Notes: generated by a model not told the origin, from the sequence alone. A DNA stretch of 64,000 nucleotides from an uncultured Planococcus sp. (GCA_947502505.1 CANNAE010000010.1:1-64000); one strand, 5' to 3'. Counted from the first letter of the stretch, positions 10,756 through 19,654 are shown. Translations and numbers: made by a program.

Positions 10756-10781
10756 TATTGGAACAGAAAGGAGCAAGCCGT

Positions 10782-11456
10782 ATGTGGAAGTTATTGAAAG
10801 AAGATATTGATGTTATTTTTGAACAAGACCCTGCTGCCCGCAGTTATATTGAAGTGATGTTGACATATGCCGGACTGCACGCGATTTGGGCCCATCGGTT
10901 GGCGCATTTCTTCTTCAAGAAGAAACTGTTTTTCGTCGCGCGGGCCATCTCTCAAGTCAGCCGCTTTTTCACGGGAATTGAAATCCACCCGGGCGCTGTC
11001 ATCGGCCGCCGTTTGTTTATCGACCATGGCATGGGAGTGGTCGTCGGGGAAACTTGTGAGATCGGCAACGATGTTACGCTTTACCAAGGCGTCACACTTG
11101 GGGGAACCGGCAAAGAGCGGGGGAAACGCCACCCGACACTGGCAGATAATGTACTAGTCGCAACAGGCGCTAAAGTACTCGGGTCGATTACGGTCGGCGA
11201 AAATTCCAAAGTCGGAGCGGGCTCGGTCGTCTTGAAAGACGTGCCCCCGAATTCGACAGTTGTCGGCATCCCGGGGAAAGTCGTCATCCAGGACGGCGTC
11301 AAAGTGAAAACCCGTGATTTAAACCATCAGAACATGCCGGATCCGGTTATGGACAAATGCGATGGCATGGAAATGAAAATCGCCGCCTTGCAGCGTGAAG
11401 TGGAACAATTGAAACAACATAAAAACCAGCAGCAGGAAGAAGGGAAGATGTTATGA
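10782..11456 (+). CDS. cysE: serine O-acetyltransferase
   Basis: First committed step of cysteine synthesis, acetylating L-serine with acetyl-CoA. The 224-aa protein has an N-terminal helical part and a left-handed beta-helix of hexapeptide repeats (about 65-175). The catalytic segment [17 protein letters not shown] and the [12 protein letters not shown] loop are present. The tail is a short coiled region rich in Q and K. The ATG at 10782 follows AAAGGAG; upstream in-frame codons lie inside the T-box terminator and are not used. The stop overlaps cysS by four bases. Confidence 0.96.
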   Translation: MWKLLKEDIDVIFEQDPAARSYIEVMLTYAGLHAIWAHRLAHFFFKKKLFFVARAISQVSRFFTGIEIHPGAVIGRRLFIDHGMGVVVGETCEIGNDVTLYQGVTLGGTGKERGKRHPTLADNVLVATGAKVLGSITVGENSKVGAGSVVLKDVPPNSTVVGIPGKVVIQDGVKVKTRDLNHQNMPDPVMDKCDGMEMKIAALQREVEQLKQHKNQQQEEGKML

Positions 11457-12850
11457 GTATCCAGATTTTTAATTCATTGACGCGCCAAAAAGAAGCGTTT
11501 GTGCCGCTCGAAGAAGGCAAAGTGAAGATGTATGTGTGCGGGCCGACTGTCTATAACTATATCCATATCGGCAATGCACGCCCGGTCATCGTGTATGACA
11601 CGGTGCGCCGCCACTTGGAATACCGCGGCTACGATGTGAAATACGTATCGAACTTCACCGATGTCGACGATAAATTGATCAAGGCTGCCAATGAACTGGG
11701 CGAGGAAGTGCCGGAAATTGCAGAACGCTTCATCAATGCCTATTTCGATAACACGAAAGCGCTTGGCTGCGCAGAAGCGGATGTCCACCCGCGCGTAACT
11801 GGGCATATGCCGCAAATCGTCGATTTCATCGATGCGCTTATCGAAAAAGGCTATGCCTATGAATCGCAAGGCGATGTCTATTACCATACGCGGAAATTCG
11901 ATGGCTATGGAAAACTGTCCCATCAATCGGTAGACGAACTGAAGATCGGGGCGCGTATTGAAGCGGGAGATAAAAAGCAGGATGCACTCGATTTCGTCCT
12001 ATGGAAAGCGGCAAAACCTGGCGAGATTTCATGGGAGAGTCCGTGGGGCAAAGGCCGCCCTGGCTGGCATATCGAATGCTCGGTCATGGCGCGAGAACAC
12101 CTCGGCGACACGATCGATATCCATGCCGGCGGACAAGACCTGACATTCCCCCATCACGAAAACGAAATCGCCCAATCGGAAGCTTATACGGGCAAGCCGT
12201 TTGCGCGTTATTGGATGCACAACGGGTATATCAATATTGAAAACGAAAAAATGTCCAAGTCGCTGAACAACTTCGTGCTGGTCAATGACATCCTAAAAGA
12301 ACTCGACCCACAAGTGTTGCGTTTGTTCATGTTGTCGGTTCATTACCGCCATCCGATCAATTATTCGAGAAGTTTGGTGGAAGATGCGCAAGCGGGAATG
12401 GAACGAATCCGCACGGCCTACAGCAATTTGAAGCACCGCCTGGAAAACTCGGCGGGCCTTGGCGACCATAACGATATTTGGCTGTCAAAAATCGAAGCGA
12501 TCAAGCAGGAGTTCATCGAAACAATGGATGACGATTTCAATACGGCCAATGCCATTTCGAAATTATTCGACCTGGCAAAACTGGCGAATACTTACTTGCT
12601 CGAGAAACAGACGGCCGGACCGGTTCTTCAAACCTTTATCGAAGTGTTTGATGAGTTGGCGGGAGTGCTCGGTTTGCCATTTGCCCAGTCGGAGCTATTG
12701 GATGCAGAAATCGAAGCATTGTTGGAAGAACGCGTCGAAGCGCGCAAAAATCGCGATTTTGCACGGTCGGATGAAATTCGCGATCACTTGAAAGAACAGA
12801 ACATCATCCTAGAAGATACAGCGCAGGGCACGCGCTGGAAGAGAGGCTAA
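11453..12850 (+). CDS. cysS: cysteinyl-tRNA synthetase
   Basis: Class I synthetase of 465 aa that charges tRNA-Cys. C29 in [10 protein letters not shown] starts the zinc site. The HIGN signature is at 39-42, and GWHIECS carries a further zinc ligand. [13 protein letters not shown] and KMSKS (about 266-270) are intact. Translation is coupled to cysE. Placing the synthetase and CysE behind one T-box lets one uncharged-tRNA signal raise both cysteine supply and charging. Confidence 0.97.
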   Translation: MSIQIFNSLTRQKEAFVPLEEGKVKMYVCGPTVYNYIHIGNARPVIVYDTVRRHLEYRGYDVKYVSNFTDVDDKLIKAANELGEEVPEIAERFINAYFDNTKALGCAEADVHPRVTGHMPQIVDFIDALIEKGYAYESQGDVYYHTRKFDGYGKLSHQSVDELKIGARIEAGDKKQDALDFVLWKAAKPGEISWESPWGKGRPGWHIECSVMAREHLGDTIDIHAGGQDLTFPHHENEIAQSEAYTGKPFARYWMHNGYINIENEKMSKSLNNFVLVNDILKELDPQVLRLFMLSVHYRHPINYSRSLVEDAQAGMERIRTAYSNLKHRLENSAGLGDHNDIWLSKIEAIKQEFIETMDDDFNTANAISKLFDLAKLANTYLLEKQTAGPVLQTFIEVFDELAGVLGLPFAQSELLDAEIEALLEERVEARKNRDFARSDEIRDHLKEQNIILEDTAQGTRWKRG

Positions 12851-12853
12851 GGC

Positions 12854-13270
12854 ATGGTGTTGAGAAAGCAAGATGTCGATCAATTGAACGCCTTGGCGCT
12901 CGCTTATATGGGCGATGCGGTATACGAGATGGCAGTGCGCGCCCACTTGCTCCACGCGGGACGCGTCAAGCCGAATATCCTCCATCGCTCATCGACAGCA
13001 TTCGTCTCGGCGAAGTCACAGGCGCTTATTTTGAAGCGCTTCGTCGACGAAGAGGTCTTGACCGAAACGGAGCTTGCCATCATGCGGCGGGGCCGCAACG
13101 CCAAATCCGGTTCGGTGCCCAAAAACACCGACGTCCAGACCTATAATTTCAGCACCGCTTTTGAAGCGGTGCTCGGCTGGCTGTATTTAAAAGAAGAACA
13201 GGAACGGCTGGATGAATTGATCAATTATGCAATCGTCATCGCCGAAGAGCCGAGAGGAGTGATCAAATGA
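12854..13270 (+). CDS. mrnC: mini-ribonuclease III
   Basis: Small RNase III-fold enzyme without a dsRNA-binding domain, 138 aa, that matures 23S rRNA ends in Bacilli. The catalytic signature region ALAYMGDAVYEMAVR spans residues 16-30, and the second conserved acidic region is FSTAFEAVLGWLYL. It starts three bases after cysS and its stop overlaps rlmB, matching the cysS-mrnC-rlmB order in B. subtilis. Confidence 0.96.
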   Translation: MVLRKQDVDQLNALALAYMGDAVYEMAVRAHLLHAGRVKPNILHRSSTAFVSAKSQALILKRFVDEEVLTETELAIMRRGRNAKSGSVPKNTDVQTYNFSTAFEAVLGWLYLKEEQERLDELINYAIVIAEEPRGVIK

Positions 13271-14016
13271 CAGAGGAAACACCTGAAATCATCGGAGGCA
13301 AAAACCCGGTGCTAGAAGCATTGCGCGCTAAGCGTGACATCAATAAAATCTGGATCGCAGAAGGCGTCCAGAAAAAAGGCATTGCGGAGCTTCTGCAATT
13401 GGCAAAAGAGCAGAAGGTGTTGGTGCAGTTTGTCCCGAAAAAGAAAATCGACGGGCTGACCGATACGAATCACCAAGGCATTGCGGCCGCGGTCGCAGCC
13501 TACCGCTATGCAGAGTTGGAAGAGTTGTTCGCAAAAGCCGAGCAAAAACAGGAAGATCCATTCTTTCTCATCCTGGATGAACTGGAAGACCCCCATAATC
13601 TGGGGTCGATTATGCGTACGGCAGATGCGGTCGGCGCCCACGGCTTGATCATCCCGCAGCGCCGTGCAGTCGGCTTGACCGGCGTCGTCGCAAAATCATC
13701 GACGGGAGCGATTGAACACGTGCCGGTTGTGCGTGTCAATAATCTATCGCAGACGGTTGATGAATTAAAGAAACGCGGCGTGTGGATCGCGGGGACGGAT
13801 GCAAAAGAATCGGCAGATTACCGGCGCATGGATGCGACCTTGCCGCTTGCTGTCATCATCGGCAGCGAAGGCAAAGGCATGAGCCGCATCCTGCGCGACA
13901 AATGCGACTTCCTTTATCAATTGCCGATGGTCGGCCATGTGACGTCTTTAAACGCTTCGGTGGCGGCGAGCCTGTTGATGTACGAAGTCTATCGCAAGCG
14001 CCATCCACTCGGGTGA
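13267..14016 (+). CDS. rlmB: 23S rRNA 2'-O-methyltransferase RlmB (TrmH/SpoU family)
   Basis: SPOUT methyltransferase of 249 aa. An N-terminal substrate-binding domain (about 1-80) precedes the knotted SAM domain. Motif 1 is NLGSIMRTADAVGAHG, motif 2 is GSEGKGMS and motif 3 is SLNASVAASLLMYE. The known family target is G2251 in E. coli 23S rRNA; the exact target here is inferred. The start overlaps mrnC. Confidence 0.95.
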   Translation: MTEETPEIIGGKNPVLEALRAKRDINKIWIAEGVQKKGIAELLQLAKEQKVLVQFVPKKKIDGLTDTNHQGIAAAVAAYRYAELEELFAKAEQKQEDPFFLILDELEDPHNLGSIMRTADAVGAHGLIIPQRRAVGLTGVVAKSSTGAIEHVPVVRVNNLSQTVDELKKRGVWIAGTDAKESADYRRMDATLPLAVIIGSEGKGMSRILRDKCDFLYQLPMVGHVTSLNASVAASLLMYEVYRKRHPLG

Positions 14017-14020
14017 TGCC

Positions 14021-14530
14021 ATGAATATCCTGCTGGTGGACGGCTATAACATCATTGGCGATTGGACGGAGCTGCAGGCGCTGAAGAATGAACGGCTGGC
14101 GAATGCGCGCGACCGCCTCATCGAACGCATGGCCGAGTACCAAGGCTTTAAAGGCTGGCGCGTCATCATCGTGTTTGATGCCCACTTGGTGCCGGGGATC
14201 GAAGCGAAAAATCTCCATAGCGAAGTGGAAGTCATCTTCACGCGTTCGAGTGAAACGGCCGACGAGCGGATTGAAAAACTGGCGATCAGCCTGAACAGCC
14301 GGCGCGACCAAATTTATGTCGCGACTTCTGATTCGACCGAGCAATGGGTGATTTTTGCAAAAGGCGCCTTGCGCATCTCTGCACGCGAACTGGAAATCGA
14401 AATGGAAGAAATCGATAAACGCATTGCCAAGAAAGTTCGTGAAATTCAAGAGCAGCGCGGGATTTCCAAGATTCCGCTCAAAGGTGAAGTGGCAGAAATT
14501 TTTGAAAAATGGCGCCGCGGCCTTAAATGA
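14021..14530 (+). CDS. rae1: ribosome-dependent mRNA endonuclease Rae1 (YacP, NYN domain)
   Basis: NYN/PIN-like nuclease of 169 aa. It opens with ILLVDGYNIIGDW, and further acidic motifs are VIIVFDAH and YVATSDSTEQW. In B. subtilis the homologue enters the ribosomal A site and cleaves certain mRNAs. It begins five bases after rlmB, giving the conserved cysS-mrnC-rlmB-yacP string. The tail is helical and basic. Confidence 0.92.
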   Translation: MNILLVDGYNIIGDWTELQALKNERLANARDRLIERMAEYQGFKGWRVIIVFDAHLVPGIEAKNLHSEVEVIFTRSSETADERIEKLAISLNSRRDQIYVATSDSTEQWVIFAKGALRISARELEIEMEEIDKRIAKKVREIQEQRGISKIPLKGEVAEIFEKWRRGLK

Positions 14531-14534
14531 GTTG

Positions 14535-14564
14535 TTGACGCTCAATTTTTTCTTCCTGTATACT
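14535..14564 (+). promoter_or_regulatory. promoter of sigH
   Basis: TTGACG (14535-14540) and TATACT (14559-14564) with an 18-base spacer, directly after the rae1 stop. Confidence 0.83.
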
Positions 14565-14601
14565 GGGAATATCGAGGCTCACCCAATCGGAGGGATCACC
14601 C

Positions 14602-15252
14602 GTGGAAAAATTTGAGCAAGTTCGCAACCGTAACTTTACTGAATTGGCAGACGAAGAACTTGTCGGTCTGGTCCATAGTGGCAACACGGAAGCCTTGGAT
14701 TTTCTTATCACCAAGTTCCGTCCATTTGTGCGGATGAAAGCGCGTTCGTATTTTCTGATCGGCGCAGACAAAGAAGACATCATCCAAGAAGGAATGATCG
14801 GCTTGTATAAAGCGATCCGTGACTTCAGGAGCGATAAATTGTCTTCCTTCCGTGCATTTGCCGAGCTATGCATCATCCGCCAGATTATCACGGCGATCAA
14901 GACAGCTACCCGCCAGAAACATATCCCGTTGAATTCCTATGTATCTCTCGACAAGCCGATCTATGACGAGGAGTCAGACCGCACATTGATGGATGTGCTT
15001 GCCGGAAGCGGCGCAGACGACCCGGAAGAATTGATGATCCATAACGAGGAATTTCGCTATATGGAAGGCAAAATGGATGAAGTGCTGAGCGAGCTAGAAC
15101 GCGAGGTGCTGACTTTGTATCTCGATGGGCAGTCTTATCAGGAAATCTCTGAAAAGCTGGAACGGCATGTAAAATCGATCGATAATGCCTTGCAGCGGGT
15201 CAAGCGGAAACTAGAGCGGCATCTACAGGCCAGCGAAAGCCGGTCCTCATAG
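14602..15252 (+). CDS. sigH: RNA polymerase sigma factor SigH
   Basis: Alternative sigma factor of the SigH/Spo0H type, 216 aa. Region 2 contains YFLIGADKEDIIQEGMIGLY (near 49-68) and the following RQIITAIKTATRQKH. Region 4 carries the helix-turn-helix YQEISEKLERHVKSIDNALQ near the C-terminus. The start is GTG behind GGAGGG. In Bacillus SigH drives transition-state, competence and early sporulation genes; whether this organism sporulates cannot be told from this window. Confidence 0.95.
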   Translation: MEKFEQVRNRNFTELADEELVGLVHSGNTEALDFLITKFRPFVRMKARSYFLIGADKEDIIQEGMIGLYKAIRDFRSDKLSSFRAFAELCIIRQIITAIKTATRQKHIPLNSYVSLDKPIYDEESDRTLMDVLAGSGADDPEELMIHNEEFRYMEGKMDEVLSELEREVLTLYLDGQSYQEISEKLERHVKSIDNALQRVKRKLERHLQASESRSS

Positions 15253-15257
15253 TACTA

Positions 15258-15284
15258 TTGACAGCAAGTTTTTATGATGATACT
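15258..15284 (+). promoter_or_regulatory. probable promoter of rpmG-secE-nusG
   Basis: A perfect TTGACA at 15258-15263 is followed 15 bases later by GATACT. The short spacing and imperfect -10 make this a moderate call. Confidence 0.55.
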
Positions 15285-15320
15285 CTTGAAAAAGCTGTAA
15301 AATAGAGCAAGGTGAGAAAA

Positions 15321-15467
15321 ATGGCTAAAAAAATCGTGTTGAGCTGCTCGAAATGTGCTTCCCGTAACTATACGGTACCTGCGAAAGCGGATTCAAGCAC
15401 ACGTTTGGAACTCAAAAAATTCTGTGCTCATTGCAACGAGCACACCGTGCATAAACAAACGAAATAA
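15321..15467 (+). CDS. rpmG: 50S ribosomal protein L33 (zinc-binding form)
   Basis: A 48-aa protein starting MAKKIVLSCSKCASRNYT. Two CxxC pairs (C9/C12 and C35/C38) mark the zinc-binding C+ paralogue of L33, which is typically found beside secE in Bacilli. AAGGTG lies upstream of the ATG. It is one of the smallest genes in the window. Confidence 0.95.
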   Translation: MAKKIVLSCSKCASRNYTVPAKADSSTRLELKKFCAHCNEHTVHKQTK

Positions 15468-15526
15468 TCTTGCTGTGAATGCCGGACGATATAGAGTGAT
15501 TTTGAAATTCGGAGGTTTTTACGATA

Positions 15527-15712
15527 ATGGGTAACATTGGCGATTTCTTTAAAAATGTCATTTCGGAAATGAGAAAAGTCAGCTGGCCAAAACGCAAGGA
15601 ATTGACGCGCTACACCATCGTCGTCTTGTCCACGGTCATCTTCATGGCTCTTTTCTTCGCATTGATCGATACCGGCATATCGGAATTATTCCGTTGGTTC
15701 CTGGCCCTGTAA
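15527..15712 (+). CDS. secE: preprotein translocase subunit SecE
   Basis: A 61-aa single-span SecE of the short Gram-positive type. An amphipathic cytoplasmic helix (FFKNVISEMRKVSWPKRKEL) is followed by one transmembrane segment (about 28-52). It clamps SecY in the translocon. A GGAGG site lies upstream. The gene sits between rpmG and nusG in the standard order. Confidence 0.96.
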   Translation: MGNIGDFFKNVISEMRKVSWPKRKELTRYTIVVLSTVIFMALFFALIDTGISELFRWFLAL

Positions 15713-15739
15713 CACAGTCATAAGAATAACGAAAAATAG

Positions 15740-15766
15740 CCCGTCATTCCATGGAACGGGTTTTTT
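15740..15766 (+). terminator. terminator or attenuator between secE and nusG
   Basis: CCCG and TTCC on the left pair with GGAA and CGGG on the right, with a three-base bulge and two-base apex, followed by TTTTTT. It probably reduces read-through into nusG; no separate nusG promoter is obvious. Confidence 0.65.
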
Positions 15767-15778
15767 CATTTGTAAAAA

Positions 15779-15808
15779 AGGAGGGATGGACGCTTAGTCC
15801 GCTCGAAT
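15779..15808 (+). promoter_or_regulatory. displaced nusG Shine-Dalgarno with hairpin spacer
   Basis: AGGAGG (15779-15784) lies 24 bases before the nusG ATG, too far for normal initiation. Between them GGAC (15788-15791) and GTCC (15797-15800) can form a 4-bp hairpin with a GCTTA loop, shortening the effective distance to about 11 bases. No other in-frame start fits better. The structural interpretation is inference. Confidence 0.5.
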
Positions 15809-16342
15809 ATGGAGAAAAATTGGTATGTAGTCCATACGTATTCCGGTTACGAAAACAAGGTAAAAGCAAACCTGGAAAAGCGCGTAGAAACAATGGGAAT
15901 GGAAGATTTGATTTTCCGCGTCATCATCCCTGAAGAACAAGAAACAGATTTCAAAGACGGCAAAAAACGCACCGTGATGCGCAAAACCTTCCCGGGTTAT
16001 GTGCTCGTCGAGTTGGTCATGACGGATGAGTCATGGTATGTTGTCCGCAACACGCCAGGGGTGACCGGCTTTATCGGCTCATCAGGCGGAGGCGCGAAAC
16101 CGACGCCGCTTCTAGAAGAGGAAGTCGATTTCATCCTCAAACAAATGGGCATGACCGAACGCAAAGTGGATATCGATTTTGCCGTAGCGGATACAGTCGA
16201 AGTGATGGAAGGGCCATTCGCCAACTTCCAAGGGAAAGTCGAGGAGATCGACGATACGAAAGGCAAAGTCAAAGTATCGATCGACATCTTTGGGCGCGAA
16301 ACGAAAATGGAGCTCGATTTCGAGCAGGTCCAAAAAGTATAA
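15809..16342 (+). CDS. nusG: transcription termination/antitermination protein NusG
   Basis: A 177-aa NusG with an N-terminal NGN domain (KNWYVVHTYSGYENKVK, later FPGYVLVE and VRNTPGVTGFIG). The C-terminal KOW domain (about 125-177) contains VMEGPFANFQG. It binds RNA polymerase and modulates pausing and termination. The start is set by homology to MEKNWYVVHTYSG in B. subtilis. The upstream ribosome binding site is unusually distant. rplK follows with its own promoter. Confidence 0.97.
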   Translation: MEKNWYVVHTYSGYENKVKANLEKRVETMGMEDLIFRVIIPEEQETDFKDGKKRTVMRKTFPGYVLVELVMTDESWYVVRNTPGVTGFIGSSGGGAKPTPLLEEEVDFILKQMGMTERKVDIDFAVADTVEVMEGPFANFQGKVEEIDDTKGKVKVSIDIFGRETKMELDFEQVQKV

Positions 16343-16351
16343 CAAGGCCCC

Positions 16352-16380
16352 TTGCTATTTTTTTGCAATGGTGGTATCAT
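16352..16380 (+). promoter_or_regulatory. promoter of rplK-rplA
   Basis: TTGCTA (16352-16357) and TATCAT (16375-16380) with a 17-base spacer, followed by a 136-base leader before rplK. Confidence 0.75.
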
Positions 16381-16464
16381 TTCATAGGTCAGACTGCCAA
16401 AGGGCAGCATCTGTACAAACCAATTAATTCTATCAACGAAAATCAAGTTGACGGACAGATATGA

Positions 16465-16489
16465 GTGGGAGGGGAAACCCTATTACCAC
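16465..16489 (+). promoter_or_regulatory. rplK leader hairpin, candidate L1 autoregulatory site
   Basis: GTGG, GGG, GAAA loop, CCC and CCAC form a hairpin with an asymmetric internal loop (GA opposite TATTA). Such a hairpin resembles the L1-binding element that regulates rplKA operons in bacteria. The assignment to L1 is inference from position and shape. Confidence 0.5.
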
Positions 16490-16515
16490 ATCACGGACTT
16501 AAGGAGGTGTGTTTC

Positions 16516-16941
16516 GTGGCTAAAAAAGTAGTTAAAGTCGTAAAATTGCAGATTCCTGCAGCAAAAGCTAACCCAGCGCCGCCAGTAGGACCAGCACTAG
16601 GTCAAGCAGGCGTCAACATCATGGGCTTCTGTAAAGAATTTAACGCGCGTACTGCTGAACAAGCAGGACTTATTATTCCGGTTGAGATTTCGGTATTTGA
16701 AGACCGTTCATTTACTTTCATTACGAAAACTCCGCCAGCTGCAGTTCTATTGAAGAAAGCAGCAGGTATTGAATCAGGTTCAGGTGAACCAAACCGCAAT
16801 AAAGTAGCGACTGTGAAACGCGACCAAGTTCGCGAAATCGCAGAAACTAAAATGCCAGATCTAAATGCCGCTTCAGTTGAAGCTGCAATGTTGATGGTTG
16901 AAGGTACTGCTCGCAGCATGGGCATTACAATCGAAGACTAA
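16516..16941 (+). CDS. rplK: 50S ribosomal protein L11
   Basis: 141 aa, exactly the usual length. The N-terminal proline-rich [19 protein letters not shown] carries the thiostrepton-interacting region, and the C-terminal rRNA-binding domain is complete. L11 forms the GTPase-associated centre with 23S rRNA. The GTG at 16516 follows AAGGAGGTG; upstream in-frame codons belong to the leader. It is co-transcribed with rplA. Confidence 0.97.
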   Translation: MAKKVVKVVKLQIPAAKANPAPPVGPALGQAGVNIMGFCKEFNARTAEQAGLIIPVEISVFEDRSFTFITKTPPAAVLLKKAAGIESGSGEPNRNKVATVKRDQVREIAETKMPDLNAASVEAAMLMVEGTARSMGITIED

Positions 16942-17047
16942 TTTCAAGAAGTTGTTTTTGGATGGGTTGCGCAGTTCAACGCGAACAGCGCAGCCCTTAA
17001 TCGTGGGAGGTTCAATCCGTTAGACCACAACAAGGAGGACGTTTAAA

Positions 17048-17746
17048 ATGGCTAAAACAGGCAAAAAGCTGCAAGAAGCAGCAAAACTGATCGACCGTTC
17101 TAAGCTCTACGAAGCGAAAGAAGCGATTGAACTTGCGAAAAAAGCAAGCACAGTCAACTTCGATGCTACTGTAGAAGTCGCTTTCCGCCTAGGAATCGAC
17201 ACGCGTAAAAATGACCAGCAAATCCGTGGGGCAGTCGTGCTTCCAAACGGTACTGGTAAAACTCAAAGCGTCTTGGTTTTCGCTAAAGGCGACAAACTTA
17301 AAGAAGCTCAAGAAGCAGGCGCTGACTATGTCGGTGATGCTGAGTACATCCAAAAAATCCAACAAGGCTGGTTCGAATTCGACGTTATCGTCGCTACTCC
17401 GGACATGATGGGCGAAGTTGGTAAACTTGGACGCGTTCTTGGACCAAAAGGCTTGATGCCAAACCCGAAAACAGGAACTGTTACATTTGATGTAGCGAAA
17501 GCTGTTCAGGAAATCAAAGCTGGTAAAGTGGAATACCGCGCAGAAAAATCCGGTATCATTCACGCGCCAATCGGCAAAGTATCTTTCGAAGACGAAAAAC
17601 TTGCCGAAAACTTGCAAGCAATTTATGACGTGATCTTGAAAGCTAAGCCATCTGCTGCTAAAGGCACGTACATGAAATCCCTAAACGTAACGACTACAAT
17701 GGGACCTGCTGTTAAAGTAGACCCTGCAAAAGTAGTAGTTAAATAA
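17048..17746 (+). CDS. rplA: 50S ribosomal protein L1
   Basis: 232 aa, normal length. The family core [18 protein letters not shown] is present, and the C-terminus ends [10 protein letters not shown]1 forms the mobile stalk near the E site and usually represses its own operon by binding the mRNA. An AAGGAGG site lies upstream. The next promoter begins five bases after the stop. Confidence 0.98.
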   Translation: MAKTGKKLQEAAKLIDRSKLYEAKEAIELAKKASTVNFDATVEVAFRLGIDTRKNDQQIRGAVVLPNGTGKTQSVLVFAKGDKLKEAQEAGADYVGDAEYIQKIQQGWFEFDVIVATPDMMGEVGKLGRVLGPKGLMPNPKTGTVTFDVAKAVQEIKAGKVEYRAEKSGIIHAPIGKVSFEDEKLAENLQAIYDVILKAKPSAAKGTYMKSLNVTTTMGPAVKVDPAKVVVK

Positions 17747-17750
17747 AATA

Positions 17751-17779
17751 TTGACATTCTTTCACAACTTCGCTATACT
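17751..17779 (+). promoter_or_regulatory. promoter of rplJ-rplL
   Basis: Perfect TTGACA (17751-17756), 17-base spacer, TATACT (17774-17779). A perfect long inverted repeat is centred on the -10 element. Confidence 0.93.
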
Positions 17780-17793
17780 GGCGAAGTTGTGAA
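17761..17793. repeat. 12-base perfect inverted repeat over the rplJL -10 region
   Basis: TTCACAACTTCG (17761-17772) and CGAAGTTGTGAA (17782-17793) are exact reverse complements. They are separated by nine bases that contain most of the TATACT -10 box. The left arm lies in the -10/-35 spacer and the right arm spans the expected start of transcription. This layout fits a dimeric DNA-binding protein better than an RNA hairpin, since the left arm would not be transcribed. Confidence 0.8.
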
Positions 17794-17799
17794 ATAACC

Positions 17800-17931
17800 A
17801 TTTGTACCGCAGACAGTAGGGGCGGCTTGCCGCTTAATGAATCCCTGCCGAGGACATGATGAATTCAGATTCCATCTTAATTGATGCTGATTTTATGCCT
17901 CTGTGTCTGTACTGGACCAGAGGCTTTTCTT
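17800..17931 (+). promoter_or_regulatory. L10 leader with attenuator
   Basis: The leader contains the conserved L10(L12)4-binding pattern (GACAGTAGGGGC, then ATCCCTGCCGAGGACATGATG with a kink-turn-like bulge). It ends in a terminator (GCCTCTG 17897-17903 with CAGAGGC 17918-17924, then TTTTCTT). Excess L10/L12 complex would favour termination. This is a known Bacilli autoregulatory leader. Confidence 0.88.
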
Positions 17932-17974
17932 ATGGACGGACGGTATGAATGACAAATCTATAGGAGGTGCCCAT

Positions 17975-18478
17975 ATGAGCAAAGCAATTGAAACGAAAAA
18001 AGTTGTTGTGCAAACAATCGCCGACAAGTTCGAAGCTGCTGCATCGGTTGTAGTTGTTGACTACCGCGGTTTGAACGTTGCCCAACTTACAGAACTTCGT
18101 AAACAGCTTCGTGAGGAAGGCATCGAGTTCAAAGTTTACAAAAACTCCATGACTCGCCGCGCGACAGAAGTTCACGGCCTTGAAGCGATCAACGAACACT
18201 TCACAGGACCGAACGCTATCGCATTCTCAAACGAAGACGTCGTTGCTCCAGCGCGAATCATCAACGAATTCGCAAAAGGCAACGAAGCACTAGAAATCAA
18301 AGCCGGTATCATTGAAGGCAATGTTGCATCTGCAGATGAAATGAAAGCTCTTGCTGAACTTCCATCACGCGATGGCCTATTGTCTATGCTACTCAGCGTA
18401 CTACAAGCTCCAGTCCGCAACTTTGCTGCTACGACAAAAGCTGTTGCAGACAAAAAAGAAGAAGAACAAGGCGCTTAA
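17975..18478 (+). CDS. rplJ: 50S ribosomal protein L10
   Basis: 167 aa, beginning [12 protein letters not shown]. The N-terminal rRNA-binding domain contains [17 protein letters not shown], and the long C-terminal helix binds L7/L12 dimers. The ATG at 17975 follows AGGAGG; an earlier in-frame codon would start inside the attenuator. It is followed by rplL. Confidence 0.97.
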   Translation: MSKAIETKKVVVQTIADKFEAAASVVVVDYRGLNVAQLTELRKQLREEGIEFKVYKNSMTRRATEVHGLEAINEHFTGPNAIAFSNEDVVAPARIINEFAKGNEALEIKAGIIEGNVASADEMKALAELPSRDGLLSMLLSVLQAPVRNFAATTKAVADKKEEEQGA

Positions 18479-18533
18479 TCTCTTAACGGCCTTGGCACTA
18501 CAAAAAAATTACCTATCATAGGAGGAAATTATA

Positions 18534-18893
18534 ATGACACAAGAACAAATTCTAGAAGCAATCAAAGAAATGACAATTCTTCAACTTAACGACCTAGTAA
18601 AAGCAATCGAAGACGAGTTCGGCGTAACTGCTGCTGCTCCAGTTGCTGCAGCTGCTGCTGGTGGCGCTGCTGAAGAAGAGCAAACTGAGTTCGACGTAAT
18701 CCTTAACTCTGCTGGCGACCAAAAAATCAAAGTCATCAAAGTTGTTCGCGAAGTTACAGGTCTTGGCCTGAAAGAAGCGAAAGGTCTTGTTGACGAAGCT
18801 CCTAAAGCTCTTAAAGAAGGCGCTACTAAAGAAGAAGCTGAAGAAATCAAAACTAAACTTGAAGAAGTTGGCGCTTCTGTAGAAGTTAAATAA
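18534..18893 (+). CDS. rplL: 50S ribosomal protein L7/L12
   Basis: 119 aa. It has the N-terminal dimerisation helices, an alanine/glycine hinge (about 36-52) and a C-terminal factor-binding domain with [19 protein letters not shown]. It recruits translation GTPases as multiple copies on L10. AGGAGG precedes the ATG. Codon choice is highly biased, as expected for an abundant protein. A terminator follows. Confidence 0.98.
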   Translation: MTQEQILEAIKEMTILQLNDLVKAIEDEFGVTAAAPVAAAAAGGAAEEEQTEFDVILNSAGDQKIKVIKVVREVTGLGLKEAKGLVDEAPKALKEGATKEEAEEIKTKLEEVGASVEVK

Positions 18894-18916
18894 TCCAATT
18901 ACTTTATAAGAAAGAA

Positions 18917-18948
18917 AGCTCGTCAGTGTTTACCGACGGGCTTTTTCT
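18917..18948 (+). terminator. terminator after rplL
   Basis: AGCTCGTC and GACGGGCT pair over eight positions (one G-U) around a 10-base loop, followed by TTTTT. Confidence 0.9.
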
Positions 18949-19006
18949 TCTTTTTAAATCCAATCCAAGGCAAACTTGAGATTGTATGATGGAAGGAGGG
19001 CTCCGT

Positions 19007-19609
19007 ATGTCCCAACATTATTATTCCAAAAATCCTCAAACTAAAAGCAAACCCCAAGAGTGGACCTACACATTGCGGGGCGAGACGTTCCGGTTTCAAA
19101 CGGATTCAGGCGTTTTCAGCAAAAATGATGTCGACTTCGGTTCACGGCTATTGATCGAGGCGTTTGATGAACCAGCTATAGAAGGCCCTATCCTGGATGT
19201 TGGCTGTGGGTATGGACCGATCGGAATGGCTATCGCCAAAGCATTTCCACAAAGACATGTGCACATGGTAGACATTAATGCCAGAGCCATTGAACTCGCA
19301 CAAAAAAACACCGCGCTAAACGGTGTTGAGAATGTTTCAGTTTATGAAAGCGACGGGTTATCGAATGTTGAACAGCAACAGTTCAGCGCCATATTGACCA
19401 ATCCGCCGATCCGTGCGGGAAAAGAAACGATTTTCCGGTTCTACGAAGAAGCGTACGCAAAGCTCGCAGCTTCCGGTTCATTGTGGGTAGTCATTCAGAA
19501 AAAGCAGGGAGCTCCTTCGACTCAGGAGAAATTGCAGGAGTTGTTTGGTGAGGTCCGGGTCGCGGATAAGAAGAAAGGTTACTTTATTTTCGAGGCCAGA
19601 AAAGTTTGA
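19007..19609 (+). CDS. ybxB: class I SAM-dependent methyltransferase (YbxB/RsmC-like)
   Basis: A 200-aa methyltransferase. The SAM-binding motif DVGCGYGPIG is near residue 66, and the catalytic motif is NPPIRAG near 128. It corresponds to the C-terminal catalytic half of RsmC-type 16S rRNA guanine-N2 methyltransferases and to YbxB, which occupies the same rplL-rpoB position in B. subtilis. An rRNA target is inferred. The ATG at 19007 follows GGAAGGAGG; an earlier start lacks a site. Confidence 0.92.
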   Translation: MSQHYYSKNPQTKSKPQEWTYTLRGETFRFQTDSGVFSKNDVDFGSRLLIEAFDEPAIEGPILDVGCGYGPIGMAIAKAFPQRHVHMVDINARAIELAQKNTALNGVENVSVYESDGLSNVEQQQFSAILTNPPIRAGKETIFRFYEEAYAKLAASGSLWVVIQKKQGAPSTQEKLQELFGEVRVADKKKGYFIFEARKV

Positions 19610-19610
19610 C

Positions 19611-19637
19611 TTGACAAAATGCCTGTGATATTATAAT
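19611..19637 (+). promoter_or_regulatory. promoter of rpoB-rpoC
   Basis: TTGACA (19611-19616) directly after the methyltransferase stop, with TATAAT at 19632-19637. The 15-base spacer is short; an alternative TTGACT at 19606 gives 20 bases. Confidence 0.7.
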
Positions 19638-19654
19638 AAAATGCAAAAAATATT

